53,378 nucleotides of DNA from Methanobrevibacter millerae (GTDB taxonomy: Archaea; Methanobacteriota; Methanobacteria; Methanobacteriales; Methanobacteriaceae), in assembly GCA_015063005.1 (NCBI GenBank), contig SUTF01000002.1:78511-131888 (forward strand), written 5' to 3'. A model generated the notes under the pieces. That model ran no database searches, was not told the DNA's origin, and saw only the letters and a program-made list of their open reading frames with translations. A program made the position numbers and the translations under genes. Shown here piece by piece: positions 1-9,159 of the stretch (the first letter of the stretch is position 1; each line of letters opens with the position of its first letter).

Positions 1-3000
1 AACATTAGGATCAACAGTAACATTATCACTAGTCTTATTAACAACAGTATCATTCTCACTACTATTAGCAAACACAGTATTAGACAAATTACCAGCAGCA
101 GTAACATTAACAATCACATAAACCTCAGCAGACTTACCCGCTTCAATCTTAGCAATAGACCAAGTCACATTACGTGAAACAGCATCATAACTACCACCTT
201 CAACATGTTTAACACCAGCAGGCAAAACATCCCAAACACTAACATCAGTAGCATCTGATAATCCATTATTAGTAACCACAATAGTGTATTTGATTAAATC
301 ACCAACAACAGCACTAGTAACATTAGCCTCCTTAGTAATATTCAAAACAACATTAGGATCAACAGTAACATTACCACTAGTACCATTTGTCTTATTCTCA
401 TTTTCAGTACAGTTTGCAAATGCAACATTTGTATAATTACCTGCTTGTTTTAATTTAACAATCAATTCAACAGTCACTGGCATACCAGGTTCTATTTTAT
501 CAATTGTCCAAGTAACTATATTAGATGCAATAGATCCTCCATGAGTAGCAGAAACAAATTCAAATGCACTGTTAAGCTCATCAGTAATAATTACATTAGT
601 AGCATTAGCAGTACCAGTGTTGTTTACAACAATTGTAAATTTGATTTCATCACCAACAACAGCTTTAGTGACATTAACTGTCTTGTTAACATCTAAAATA
701 ACGATATCAGATTCATTTACTTCAATAGTTACATTAGCACTATATTTGTTTTCAGTACCATTGACTTTGGTTATGTTAGCATAATTTGTAATATTACCTG
801 AACCTCTAACCTTAACTTTAATGGTTAAAGAAACTGTTTTGTTCCATGGTAAATCAAATGCCCATAAACCACTAGCAGAATCATAATTGGTATCATTAGC
901 TGATATGAATTTTAGTCTTTTATCCAAAATATCATACAATTCAATGCTGATTTTTTCTGGAGGCTGTATGATTACACGATTAGGATCAGTATAATCAGTT
1001 AAATCAATATTTGAAACTGTTATTGTGTATTCAATTTCATCCCCAACGTTTGGTGTTGAATTTGTTACAGTTTTAGTTACATTGATTTCACACTGAGCAA
1101 CATCAAGGTATAATGTTTGATAGTCAATAGTTGAACTTACATTATGTTTAATGAAGTTATTGTTTGAATACAATACATAATCCTTATTAATGATTATTGC
1201 TGAATCATGACTAAATCTACCTACAGATTCATCAGCAGTTTTATTGGTTGCATTGTAAACAACAGTTCTTTTTGCAATATTGTGGTTCAAAGTGTGATTT
1301 TGATTTTCACTCTGATTATAATAGTCTGCTAAGGTTGTAGTTAGGTTTATGCCTTGTCCTACAAAAGGTTCGTTAGGGTCAGTTATGAAAAACTTCATGA
1401 TTACCCATGTGTCAGGCAAATATGGATTACCTCCAGCACCTCTTTCAGGAGCATTTATTTTTGCCCTGTTTTCACCATAGTTAATGAAAGGCCTGTTATG
1501 TCCCCACCAATTGAGTTCTAATGAATCTACAGTGCTGTCACCGATTGCAACATCACATAAGTCACCCCAATTGTTACCTACACCGTTACCAATAAGAACA
1601 TTGTATTGGATAAATCCATTTTTGGTATATATTGCACCACCTGAATAAGTTACATCATTGTCAATGAATATATTTTCAATAGCAGTAGTATAATTTAAAG
1701 AGTAAATAGCTCCTCCAACACCTGCATGACAGCTAGTGAAATTATTGTAGTATGCATAAGTATTGTTTGCATAGATTGCTCCACCGTTATCTGCATATCC
1801 AGTACTGTTGACAAGATAAAAATTACTGTAGGCTACATTTGCAACATTTGCATTAATAGCAGCACCGTATGCTCCACTACCATTAATATGTGTGAAGTTT
1901 GAATTCAATACATTAACATAGTTACCGCTTAATGCACCATGTTCACTCCAGAATGATGAAAGATTTTCAAAGTTACAGTTTACAACAGTCATGTTTTCAG
2001 CGGTGTAAATTGCCAGACCATGAGAGTTTCCGATAGCATTTTCAAGTTCACTGTTTGTAATGTTACAATTTTCCACATATGCATTTTTAGCATAAATGTT
2101 TCCACCATAAACATTGTTACCTGAAAATGTATTGTTATCCATTGTTGTATTATACATTGTAATGTTAGAATTAGTACATATTGCCATACCTCTAGGCTGA
2201 GCATCATATGCATGGTTGTTAGTAATAGAACAGTTTTCTACATACATGTTGCCATTAGAGAAAATTGTACCATTGAATTTACCGCCCTGCCCCATAGTAC
2301 CAATAACATATGAGTTTGTAAGGTTTAATGTGGAATTAGAACCTAACGCTCTTCCGTTGATATCTCCACCACCAATGTTATTGATAAAGTAGGTATTGTT
2401 AACAACTGTTGCTCCTTCACCAAATACTACACCATGAGAGTTGTCTGTGAAATTGCTGTCATAGATAGTTAATGTTCCACCAACATACATTGCACCATAG
2501 GTTTGTGCTCTGTTGTGTGTGAAATTTGAATTATAAATTTCAGCATTACCCCCAGCATGAATAGCTCCACCAAAACTGTGATCTTCCTTGTTGATTTTAG
2601 TGAATGTGGAGTTTCTAACTGTAATATTTCCTTCTGTAAATATTGCACCACTATATTGTCTGAATAACTGATCTCCAACTTTCATGTAAATTGATTCTAC
2701 AGTTGAGTTTTCGACATTGACATTTCCTTTTGCATATATGAATCCACCGTTACCGTTGTCCATATCTGCAGTAGAACCGTCCACTTTTGAATTGAATAAA
2801 TTTACATCACTTTCAGTGTAGATAGCTCCACCTGCAATGTTAGCAGAGTTTGATCCAAATGTAATATTTTTGAGATTTACACTACCTTTAGCGTAAACTA
2901 CACCACCATAACTTGATGTAGACCAGCCTAATTCTCCATTGGATGAAATGTCTTCACAATCATGAATAGTTACATCACCATTTGTATAGATTACTCCACC

Positions 3001-4236
3001 TTCATTTGCAAAATTTGCATGAAGAACCTTCATATTTGACATTGACAAATTACTGTCTTGGCCGAATATATAAAATACTCCACCTTTACTTTCACTTACA
3101 GGATATCCGTTATCATGTGCAGTTACATTGTCAACAGTCTTAATATCTTTTGCATATATAGCACCACCAATATGACCTGCATTTGATTCAAATGTGGAAT
3201 CAGTTATGCTATCTATTGTACCTTCACTGTAGATTGCTCCACCCTTATTTTGAATAATATTGAGTGAAAAAGTTGAATTCTTTATTTTTGTATTTGAATT
3301 TTCATTATTTATGTAAATTGCACCACCATCAGTAGCGTAATTTAGCTCAAAAATTGAATCTTCGATTAAGTCTATTTTACCATCAGTATAAATTGCTCCA
3401 CCTTTAGGAGCATAGTTATTATCTCCTCCGTTAAATATAGAGTTTTTGATTGATAAAGTTGTGGAAGATCCAGCTATGTAAATAGATTTACCTTCATTTG
3501 CCGCATTTTCCTCAAAGTAACAGTTTTCTATTAAATCAATCCCGCCTTCAGTATAGATTACACCACCTTTAGAATTACTACTTGCAGCTTTATTTGCTAT
3601 AAAACGAGAATTGTTTAGAAAAACATGCCCTGTTGTATAAATAACACCATTATTTTGAACAACATTATTTGTAAATACAGAATTGTTAATAAACACATCT
3701 TTGGATGAATGTATTACACTACCGTTCCATTTTACATTAGAGTCATAACCTCTTGAGAGGTCATTGCTGTCAAAGGTACAATGGTCGATATTCAGGTTTC
3801 CATTTGAATTTATCGCCGGCAAATAGGTAAATGGTGCATTCCATCCTTCTAATGCCGCAGCATGTTGTATAGTTAAGTTCTTTAAGGTTACAGTTACACC
3901 TTCAGATATATTAAATAATGAAGATGCACTAGCACCATCAATAACAGCACCATTACCGTTTATTATCAAGTTCTTCGTTATGTTTATTCCAGATTTTGGA
4001 TCATTTCCACTGTATTTATAATTATATTCAAGATTAATCTCATCACCATCAGAAGCTGAATCGATTAAATTCTTTAAATCAGTGTATGTTTTAGTTTCAC
4101 TAGGCGCTAGAAGAATGCCATTATCTTCAGCACTAGCTAAAACATTAATATCAGTATTATCACTAGCAGATACAAATTGCATTGAGAATAACGCGATAAT
4201 ACATAAAATCATAATAAAATATTTTTTATTTTTCAA
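1..4236 (-). CDS. Adhesin-like surface protein, beta-helix plus DUF11 repeats (C-terminus outside window)
   Basis: The frame is open from a TTG start at 4236 to the window edge (1412 codons) and must continue. The TTG follows GGAGTGAT with good spacing. Residues 1-24 are a signal peptide ending in VSA. From about residue 60 to 950 come many short repeats with GGAIYT / GGVIYA cores and N-x-(S/T) sites, as in Chlamydia PMP/right-handed beta-helix adhesins. From about residue 1060 come DUF11-type repeats of about 100 residues (VTKTVTNSTPNVGDEIEYTI, then similar units ending NVTVDPNV). This is the classic architecture of Methanobrevibacter adhesin-like proteins, exported and cell-wall associated, probably for contact with host or partner microbes. 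The ligand is unknown. An anchor or cell-wall-binding domain is expected beyond position 1. Confidence 0.93.
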   Translation of the reverse strand, partial: MKNKKYFIMILCIIALFSMQFVSASDNTDINVLASAEDNGILLAPSETKTYTDLKNLIDSASDGDEINLEYNYKYSGNDPKSGINITKNLIINGNGAVIDGASASSLFNISEGVTVTLKNLTIQHAAALEGWNAPFTYLPAINSNGNLNIDHCTFDSNDLSRGYDSNVKWNGSVIHSSKDVFINNSVFTNNVVQNNGVIYTTGHVFLNNSRFIANKAASSNSKGGVIYTEGGIDLIENCYFEENAANEGKSIYIAGSSTTLSIKNSIFNGGDNNYAPKGGAIYTDGKIDLIEDSIFELNYATDGGAIYINNENSNTKIKNSTFSLNIIQNKGGAIYSEGTIDSITDSTFESNAGHIGGAIYAKDIKTVDNVTAHDNGYPVSESKGGVFYIFGQDSNLSMSNMKVLHANFANEGGVIYTNGDVTIHDCEDISSNGELGWSTSSYGGVVYAKGSVNLKNITFGSNSANIAGGAIYTESDVNLFNSKVDGSTADMDNGNGGFIYAKGNVNVENSTVESIYMKVGDQLFRQYSGAIFTEGNITVRNSTFTKINKEDHSFGGAIHAGGNAEIYNSNFTHNRAQTYGAMYVGGTLTIYDSNFTDNSHGVVFGEGATVVNNTYFINNIGGGDINGRALGSNSTLNLTNSYVIGTMGQGGKFNGTIFSNGNMYVENCSITNNHAYDAQPRGMAICTNSNITMYNTTMDNNTFSGNNVYGGNIYAKNAYVENCNITNSELENAIGNSHGLAIYTAENMTVVNCNFENLSSFWSEHGALSGNYVNVLNSNFTHINGSGAYGAAINANVANVAYSNFYLVNSTGYADNGGAIYANNTYAYYNNFTSCHAGVGGAIYSLNYTTAIENIFIDNDVTYSGGAIYTKNGFIQYNVLIGNGVGNNWGDLCDVAIGDSTVDSLELNWWGHNRPFINYGENRAKINAPERGAGGNPYLPDTWVIMKFFITDPNEPFVGQGINLTTTLADYYNQSENQNHTLNHNIAKRTVVYNATNKTADESVGRFSHDSAIIINKDYVLYSNNNFIKHNVSSTIDYQTLYLDVAQCEINVTKTVTNSTPNVGDEIEYTITVSNIDLTDYTDPNRVIIQPPEKISIELYDILDKRLKFISANDTNYDSASGLWAFDLPWNKTVSLTIKVKVRGSGNITNYANITKVNGTENKYSANVTIEVNESDIVILDVNKTVNVTKAVVGDEIKFTIVVNNTGTANATNVIITDELNSAFEFVSATHGGSIASNIVTWTIDKIEPGMPVTVELIVKLKQAGNYTNVAFANCTENENKTNGTSGNVTVDPNVVLNITKEANVTSAVVGDLIKYTIVVTNNGLSDATDVSVWDVLPAGVKHVEGGSYDAVSRNVTWSIAKIEAGKSAEVYVIVNVTAAGNLSNTVFANSSENDTVVNKTSDNVTVDPNV

Positions 4237-4299
4237 ATTATCACTCCATTAAAATATCTTTTAACATTCAATACTTTCTGTAAATTATCAAGGGACCTT

Positions 4300-4509
4300 T
4301 CATATGACCCCCTTGCTAATAATCATACTGTATATTAGTCTTGAAATTCCAATTCTTTCAATGATTTTCTCATCGAAATTAGCGAATAAACATTTATTTA
4401 CCCATTTACTTTCATAAAATTCAACCCCCTCGGGAGCTGAATCAGGATTTTGACTTTCGGTTAATACAAAAATTGTAATTAATTTATGCATTACATCTTT
4501 AAGTTTCAA
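4300..4509 (-). CDS. Small hypothetical protein (69 aa)
   Basis: A 69-codon frame begins with TTG at 4509, six bases after GGGGAT, a plausible ribosome binding site. The composition is protein-like, with an acidic middle (DSAPEGVEFYESKW) and a hydrophobic tail (GISRLIYSMIISKGVI), and codon use resembles neighbouring genes. I recognise no family. It lies 64 bases upstream of the adhesin start on the same strand, so it could be a short leader gene, a remnant of a larger gene, or chance. It reads as coding mainly because of the binding site and the lack of any competing gene. Confidence 0.35.
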   Translation of the reverse strand: MKLKDVMHKLITIFVLTESQNPDSAPEGVEFYESKWVNKCLFANFDEKIIERIGISRLIYSMIISKGVI

Positions 4510-5339
4510 TTTAATCCCCGTTTTATTTAATAACGAGAGCTAAATCAAATTAAACTTAATACCAGAATCAAAGAAAAATAAGATCAATTTAATCATCACA
4601 AAATCCTATAAGTAATATAGCCGATCATTATCATGCGTTAAAAACGTAAGTTATAACCAATTTTATTTGACTATATGCATTAATAAAGCACTAAACCAAA
4701 TTATACCAATCATAATTTTTTGTTAAGGTAAATTAACTCGAAATTTTGATTCATACTAAATTTAATATAAGATTTGCTCATCAAATGATTATAAATCAAT
4801 ATATTTTTATTTGAATTCTTTTGAAATTGAAAGCGATTTTTAGCGAAAATATAATCTGAAATAATAATATTTCATATTAAATCCGCCGGATTTCAATCAC
4901 TATTTCAATTTTTCTTACTTTGAGCCAAAAGGTAACATAATATTGTTAAAAACAATGAATAAACAGTTATTTTTAATGAAAGCAAAATGCCTTAATCATG
5001 CCAATATTGACTCTAATGAAAGGTTTATTAATAAAAGTATATATAAATATTGCATTTATAAAAAAAGCTTAAATTAGCTAAAAGACAATTAAAAATAGAC
5101 TAAATTAAAAGAATAATTATATTAATATAAATATATAAAAATAAACTGAATTAAACAAATAAAGAATAGATTTAAGAATTATTATACACACAAATAAACA
5201 AAAAAAGACATAAAATAACTAAAAAATAATTCAAGAATAAATTATATTTATAGCAATTAAAATCATTAAATAACTACAAAAAAATAAGCAATTAAAAATT
5301 AAAGTTAAAATAATAAAATTAAGAAAAAAATAAGGTTAT
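4510..5339. other. Long A/T-rich intergenic region without a recognisable gene
   Basis: About 830 bases lie between the small frame at 4300-4509 and tsr3. From about 5040 to 5340 the plus strand is almost pure A/T with a strong excess of A, so the minus strand, on which tsr3 and the adhesin are transcribed, is T-rich. That fits archaeal transcription termination at T-runs downstream of tsr3. The part nearer 4520-4750 probably holds promoter elements for the adhesin transcript. No RNA gene, repeat family or protein frame was recognised. Confidence 0.6.
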
Positions 5340-5861
5340 TTATTCAGAGTCTTTAGACTCCAAAAACTCGTTTTGAATTTGGACAACTTCAGCACTTGTA
5401 TCTGCCCCAGAATAGCTTTCAAGCAGGTCATGATTAAGCTCTAAAAAAGTATGTCCCCACTTGAAACCGTTTAAAATATCTCTTGCCTCATCCTTGAAGC
5501 GAGTGATGTATAATGTGGCAGATATTGCCTCAACTGTGGATAATATGCATGGCTTTCCATAATTTACGGGATTTGTCGCTATTAAAAATGGAAGTGACCT
5601 GTGGTATTTTGATAAAGAAAAAAATTTTTTAGAGCTTGACACTTCGTTCCATGAACAGTCAAGCCCTACAATGCCTCTTCTCTGTACAAACCTATAGTCT
5701 TCGTAGGATACAGCCTTTTCAGCATAAGGATTTAATACAATAGCTCGGCTGGGAATCTTATTTATATTATAAACCAGCCTGCATTTACCAAGCTTTTCCA
5801 TTTTGATGGAAGTGCATTTCTTTCTATCGCATTCGTTTGCATGAAAAACTGTAATTCTCAT
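5340..5861 (-). CDS. tsr3: Tsr3, 16S rRNA aminocarboxypropyltransferase
   Basis: This is the Tsr3/DUF367 family, which transfers the 3-amino-3-carboxypropyl group of S-adenosylmethionine to a hypermodified uridine of small-subunit rRNA during ribosome maturation. Visible family blocks are VGLDCSWNE (about residues 65-73), the SAM-site block RSLPFLIATNPVNYGKP and LSTVEAISATLYI. I place the start at ATG 5861 (173 aa), one base after the stop of the upstream gene. The longer frame to 5894 would overlap that gene by 32 bases and add residues not conserved in the family. It is probably translated as the second gene of a two-gene transcript. A long T-rich tract on the coding strand follows. Confidence 0.92.
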   Translation of the reverse strand: MRITVFHANECDRKKCTSIKMEKLGKCRLVYNINKIPSRAIVLNPYAEKAVSYEDYRFVQRRGIVGLDCSWNEVSSSKKFFSLSKYHRSLPFLIATNPVNYGKPCILSTVEAISATLYITRFKDEARDILNGFKWGHTFLELNHDLLESYSGADTSAEVVQIQNEFLESKDSE

Positions 5862-5862
5862 T

Positions 5863-6519
5863 TTATCCTTGTACCGCTGATAGGTTTCCTGCATTTACCT
5901 GACGTATCAGGTCGATTTGCTGTTTGAATTCATCATCACTCAATCCGAATTCCTGACTGACTGAAGGCACATTGCTGCTTTGCTTTAAGGATATTGTCTT
6001 GAGCAGCGGTTCAATGTATCCTGTATATGATTCACCGAAGGTATTCAAAGTGAAATTTACCTTGTTCAAATCACCGAATATTGCATAGATAACATATCCC
6101 TGTGATTTCTGTTGTGACTGACAGATTATAATACCCATGGACTGGTTTGAACTTACATTTGTAGTGTTGTTGACTACTGGCATTGCCTCACCAAAGTATA
6201 TGTTCCAGTCAACCCCATTGTATGAGCGGTGATCTGGACCTTTAACTCCCTGGAACCTATAAATCTCCATCAGTGCAGAGGAATTGTCTAAAGTGGTCAG
6301 GTTGTAAGTGATATTGTGCTCCTTGTCAGTGTATGAAGCTATGAATGATTCATTGGTATTTGCCTTTTCAACATTGCCTATAAATGAACCTGTCATGAAG
6401 TCTGTTGTGAATGCAGTAGTCGGGCCATTATTGTTTAATGCTCCGGTTGCAAATACAACGGCAAGGATAGCTATAATCACTACAACCACACCAATTATTA
6501 TCATGTTTTTCTTTTCCAT
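5863..6519 (-). CDS. Membrane-anchored hypothetical protein
   Basis: A 218-residue protein with one N-terminal membrane segment (IIIGVVVVIIAILAVVFATG, about residues 7-26). The rest is an exported domain rich in N-x-(S/T) sites (NNT, NVS, NQS), with a central DHRSYNGVDWNIYFGEA block and an acidic C-terminal helix. It resembles the small anchored exported proteins common in Methanobacteriales, but I cannot name a family. The start has GGAG seven bases upstream. It is the first gene of a tight pair with tsr3 (one-base gap). No functional link to rRNA modification is apparent, so the pairing is probably only transcriptional. Confidence 0.8.
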   Translation of the reverse strand: MEKKNMIIIGVVVVIIAILAVVFATGALNNNGPTTAFTTDFMTGSFIGNVEKANTNESFIASYTDKEHNITYNLTTLDNSSALMEIYRFQGVKGPDHRSYNGVDWNIYFGEAMPVVNNTTNVSSNQSMGIIICQSQQKSQGYVIYAIFGDLNKVNFTLNTFGESYTGYIEPLLKTISLKQSSNVPSVSQEFGLSDDEFKQQIDLIRQVNAGNLSAVQG

Positions 6520-6598
6520 TGTAAAACTCCGTTAATTTTTTAACAATAATAATTATAATAAAAGTATTTAATATAAGTTTACTTCAATATTATATTAG

Positions 6599-7156
<558 letters not shown>

Positions 7157-7203
7157 CAATAGTTATATACCATTATGATTATAGTAATAAACGAGGTTAT
7201 ATT

Positions 7204-7641
7204 ATGGTTGTAAAAGTAATCGAAGGCAAAGAAGACAAAGTGACAATGCATGATTTACTTGATGATTTGAAGAAAAATACCAAAATAGATTATTGCGGAG
7301 CTATTTTTTCCTTTGAAGGAATAGTTCGCGGAAAAGAAGAGAACATGGATTTGGAAAAATTAATCCTTACAACTCCAGACAAAAAAGAGACTCAAAAGGA
7401 AATTGAGGCCATTGTAGAAAATGCAAAAATCAAATACAATGTGGCAGAAATATCCGTTGTACACTATCTTGGAGAATTCTACACCGGAGACAGCCTGTTT
7501 TTAGTTGCAGTTTTAGGAGGTCACCGCGGTGAAAGCCTTGATGCGCTTAAGGAAGTAATTGAAAAAGTCAAATTTGATGTGGAATTCAAAAAAGAGGAAA
7601 TTTCCAAACAGGGAACAAAAACAATCCTAGCAGGAGGATAA
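7204..7641 (+). CDS. moaE: Molybdopterin synthase catalytic subunit (MoaE family)
   Basis: MoaE inserts the dithiolene sulfurs into precursor Z to make molybdopterin, using thiocarboxylated MoaD. Family blocks visible are GAIFSFEGIVRG (about residues 33-44), HYLGEFYTGD, and HRGESLDALKEVIEKVKFDV near the C-terminus. The usual bacterial C-terminal KKE-type active-site lysine region appears as EFKKEEIS. The length of 145 aa is normal. A tiny membrane protein starts one base after its stop, and three Mop-type molybdate/tungstate-binding genes lie just downstream on the opposite strand. The local theme is therefore Mo/W cofactor supply. No moaD is in the window. Confidence 0.9.
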   Translation: MVVKVIEGKEDKVTMHDLLDDLKKNTKIDYCGAIFSFEGIVRGKEENMDLEKLILTTPDKKETQKEIEAIVENAKIKYNVAEISVVHYLGEFYTGDSLFLVAVLGGHRGESLDALKEVIEKVKFDVEFKKEEISKQGTKTILAGG

Positions 7642-7642
7642 A

Positions 7643-7792
7643 TTGAGCATAATACTGATAATTAAGCTGTTGATATTATTTTTTGCTGTTTATTTTACGA
7701 TGAAACACTTAAAATTCGTTGTAGTATTGATATTGCTTATAATAATATTATTCATTTTGCCTAGCTTTTTAGGCTATTCAAGCTTTATTTAA
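7643..7792 (+). CDS. Small two-helix membrane protein (49 aa)
   Basis: An open frame of 49 codons starts with TTG at 7643, one base after the moaE stop. A strong AGGAGG sits inside the end of moaE at the right distance. The product is almost wholly hydrophobic: SIILIIKLLILFFAVYF, a short MKHLK hinge, then VVVLILLIIILFILPSFLG, so two membrane helices. Such tiny proteins are often missed by gene finders. The coupling to moaE and the binding site are the main support. No function can be assigned. Confidence 0.65.
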   Translation: MSIILIIKLLILFFAVYFTMKHLKFVVVLILLIIILFILPSFLGYSSFI

Positions 7793-7807
7793 AAAAAAGA
7801 GATTAAA

Positions 7808-7826
7808 AAACTGGATAATCCAGTTT
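7808..7826. terminator. Hairpin between convergent genes
   Basis: A perfect inverted repeat, AAACTGGA / TCCAGTTT, with a TAA loop lies between the small membrane gene (plus) and the last mop gene (minus), whose stop codon it overlaps. A-rich flanks give T-runs on the minus strand. It probably works as a shared terminator or mRNA end-protecting hairpin. Confidence 0.5.
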
Positions 7827-8031
7827 ATTTACCGATAATAACTTCAGTAGATTTGATTATTGCAGTTACATCATCACCATCTTTTAAACCTAACCTTTCA
7901 GCAGACTCTTTGGTAATGACAGCAGTAATAGTGTTAGGTTCTGAGACTTCGATTTTGATATTAGCCATAACAGCACCTAAATCGACATTGGTTACTTTTC
8001 CTTTTAACTGATTTCTTGCACTTAATTCCAT
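7825..8031 (-). CDS. Mop-type molybdate/tungstate-binding protein, copy 3
   Basis: A 68-residue Mop/TOBE-domain protein. It starts MELSARNQLKGKV, has VDLGAVMANIKIEV and ITAVITKESAERLGLKDGDDV, and ends IKSTEVIIGK. These are the canonical blocks of molbindins, small oligomers that bind molybdate or tungstate oxyanions for storage or buffering. It is the last of three tandem copies. It differs from copy 2 at only two residues near the C-terminus (AIIKSTEVIIGK against ALIKSTEVIVGK). Start ATG 8031 follows GGTGATTAGG. In-frame codons upstream would run into the previous copy. Confidence 0.93.
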   Translation of the reverse strand: MELSARNQLKGKVTNVDLGAVMANIKIEVSEPNTITAVITKESAERLGLKDGDDVTAIIKSTEVIIGK

Positions 8032-8041
8032 CCTAATCACC

Positions 8042-8248
8042 TTATTTACCAACAATTACTTCAGTAGATTTAATCAATGCAGTTACGTCATCACCATCTT
8101 TTAAACCTAACCTTTCAGCAGACTCTTTGGTAATGACAGCAGTAATAGTGTTAGGTTCTGACACTTCGATTTTAATATTAGCCATAACAGCACCTAAATC
8201 GACATTGGTTACTTTTCCTTTTAACTGATTTCTTGCACTAAGTTCCAT
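8042..8248 (-). CDS. Mop-type molybdate/tungstate-binding protein, copy 2
   Basis: The middle gene of the triplicate, 68 aa, with the same Mop/TOBE fold blocks as the flanking copies (SARNQLKGKV, ERLGLKDGDDV). Start ATG 8248 is preceded by AGGAGTG. The stop is ten bases before the start of copy 3, and copy 1 ends 15 bases upstream, so all three form one transcript. Copies 1 and 2 differ by a single residue (VELGAV against VDLGAV). A single Mop domain must oligomerise to form oxyanion sites, so homo- or hetero-oligomers among the three products are possible. Confidence 0.93.
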   Translation of the reverse strand: MELSARNQLKGKVTNVDLGAVMANIKIEVSEPNTITAVITKESAERLGLKDGDDVTALIKSTEVIVGK

Positions 8249-8263
8249 GAAAAACACTCCTAT

Positions 8264-8470
8264 CTATTTACCAACAATTACTTCAGTAGATTTGATCAAT
8301 GCGGTTACATCATCACCATCTTTTAAACCTAATCTTTCAGCTGACTCTTTGGTAATGACAGCAGTGATAGTGTTAGGTTCTGACACTTCGATTTTAATAT
8401 TAGCCATAACAGCACCTAATTCGACATTTGTAACTTTTCCTTTTAACTGATTTCTTGCACTAAGTTCCAT
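8264..8470 (-). CDS. Mop-type molybdate/tungstate-binding protein, copy 1
   Basis: The promoter-proximal copy of the triplicate, 68 aa, with the blocks SARNQLKGKV, VELGAVMANIKIEV and GLKDGDDVTALIKS. Start ATG 8470 has GGAGATGA upstream. A TATA-like TTTATATAC lies about 50 bases further on the minus strand. The protein is predicted to bind molybdate/tungstate in the cytoplasm and to buffer it for molybdopterin insertion, consistent with nearby moaE. The family could also act as a regulator domain, but there is no DNA-binding part here. Confidence 0.93.
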   Translation of the reverse strand: MELSARNQLKGKVTNVELGAVMANIKIEVSEPNTITAVITKESAERLGLKDGDDVTALIKSTEVIVGK

Positions 8471-8485
8471 TAAAATCATCTCCAA

Positions 8486-8636
8486 TTAGTTGTATGTTAA
8501 TATGTTATATCGAATTGTATATAAATGTTTCGTTTTTTTTAAAATTAAGAGTTTTGAAATCGATTACAGAAAATGCTTCACATCGATAAAATCGAAATGA
8601 AATAATATATAAACGAGTATATTCAAAAATAAATAT
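8486..8636. promoter_or_regulatory. Divergent promoter region between the mop array and trmO
   Basis: On the minus strand a TATA-like TTTATATAC (about 8517-8525) precedes the mop operon. On the plus strand AATATATAAA (about 8603-8612) lies about 27 bases before the trmO ATG. Between them ATCGA motifs recur, including two ATCGAT palindromes (about 8559 and 8584). These could be operators for a regulator of the mop operon. That is inference only. Confidence 0.5.
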
Positions 8637-9122
8637 ATGAAAATCGAAATGGAATCAATAGGGACAATTGAGACAGAATTTACAGAAATTGAAGGAATGC
8701 CAATACAGCCGACAGGAGCAAAAGGAGTAAAAGGATGTATTGTCATAAAAGACAAATATGCAGATGGTCTTAAGGATTTAGAGGATTTTTCACACATCAA
8801 TATTTTATATTTGCTTCACAAGGTTGACGGCTATTTGCTCGAAGTAAAGCCCTTTATGGACAACGATACACATGGAGTATTTGCAACAAGATCACCTAAA
8901 AGGCCAAACCGCATAGGCTCATCTGTTGTAAAAGTAGATAAAGTTGAAGGAAACAAGGTATATGTCTCAAACATTGATGTATTGAATGAAACACCACTTC
9001 TGGATATCAAACCCTATGTGCCACAATTATATGAAGACACCATTGACGAGCTAAAAATAGGATGGTTTGAATCCAATCACAAAAAGGCCAAATCACAAAA
9101 ATCAGATGATAGATTTAAATAG
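8637..9122 (+). CDS. trmO: TrmO, tRNA (t6A37) N6-methyltransferase family
   Basis: TsaA/YaeB/UPF0066 family: S-adenosylmethionine-dependent N6-methylation of threonylcarbamoyl-A37 in tRNAs reading ACY codons. Key blocks are IGTIETEF at the N-terminus and the family signature HGVFATRSPKRPNRIG at about residues 80-95, followed by VVKVDKVEGNKVYV and DIKPYVP. The length of 161 aa matches archaeal members. No ribosome binding site precedes ATG 8637, and the TATA box is only about 27 bases upstream, so the mRNA is probably leaderless. The next Met (8649) is an alternative start. It is monocistronic, with a hairpin at its end. Confidence 0.9.
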   Translation: MKIEMESIGTIETEFTEIEGMPIQPTGAKGVKGCIVIKDKYADGLKDLEDFSHINILYLLHKVDGYLLEVKPFMDNDTHGVFATRSPKRPNRIGSSVVKVDKVEGNKVYVSNIDVLNETPLLDIKPYVPQLYEDTIDELKIGWFESNHKKAKSQKSDDRFK

Positions 9123-9141
9123 GAAAGTTTTAAAAACTTCC
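9122..9141. terminator. Bidirectional hairpin terminator
   Basis: The inverted repeat GGAAAGTTTT / AAAACTTCC lies directly after the trmO stop and is followed on the plus strand by CTTTTTTTCTT. It sits between trmO (plus) and the M42 peptidase (minus), which converge here. Confidence 0.5.
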
Positions 9142-9159
9142 CTTAAAATTCTTTTTTTC

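Noticed and set aside
1989..2678. Short frames on the minus strand inside the left adhesin (1989-2213, 2469-2678)
   Set aside because: They are out-of-frame shadows of the continuous adhesin frame, without binding sites and with unnatural composition.
5040..5339. Strongly A-rich tract as a replication origin
   Set aside because: No Cdc6/Orc gene, ORB-like repeats or dyads are present; T-rich termination downstream of tsr3 explains it.
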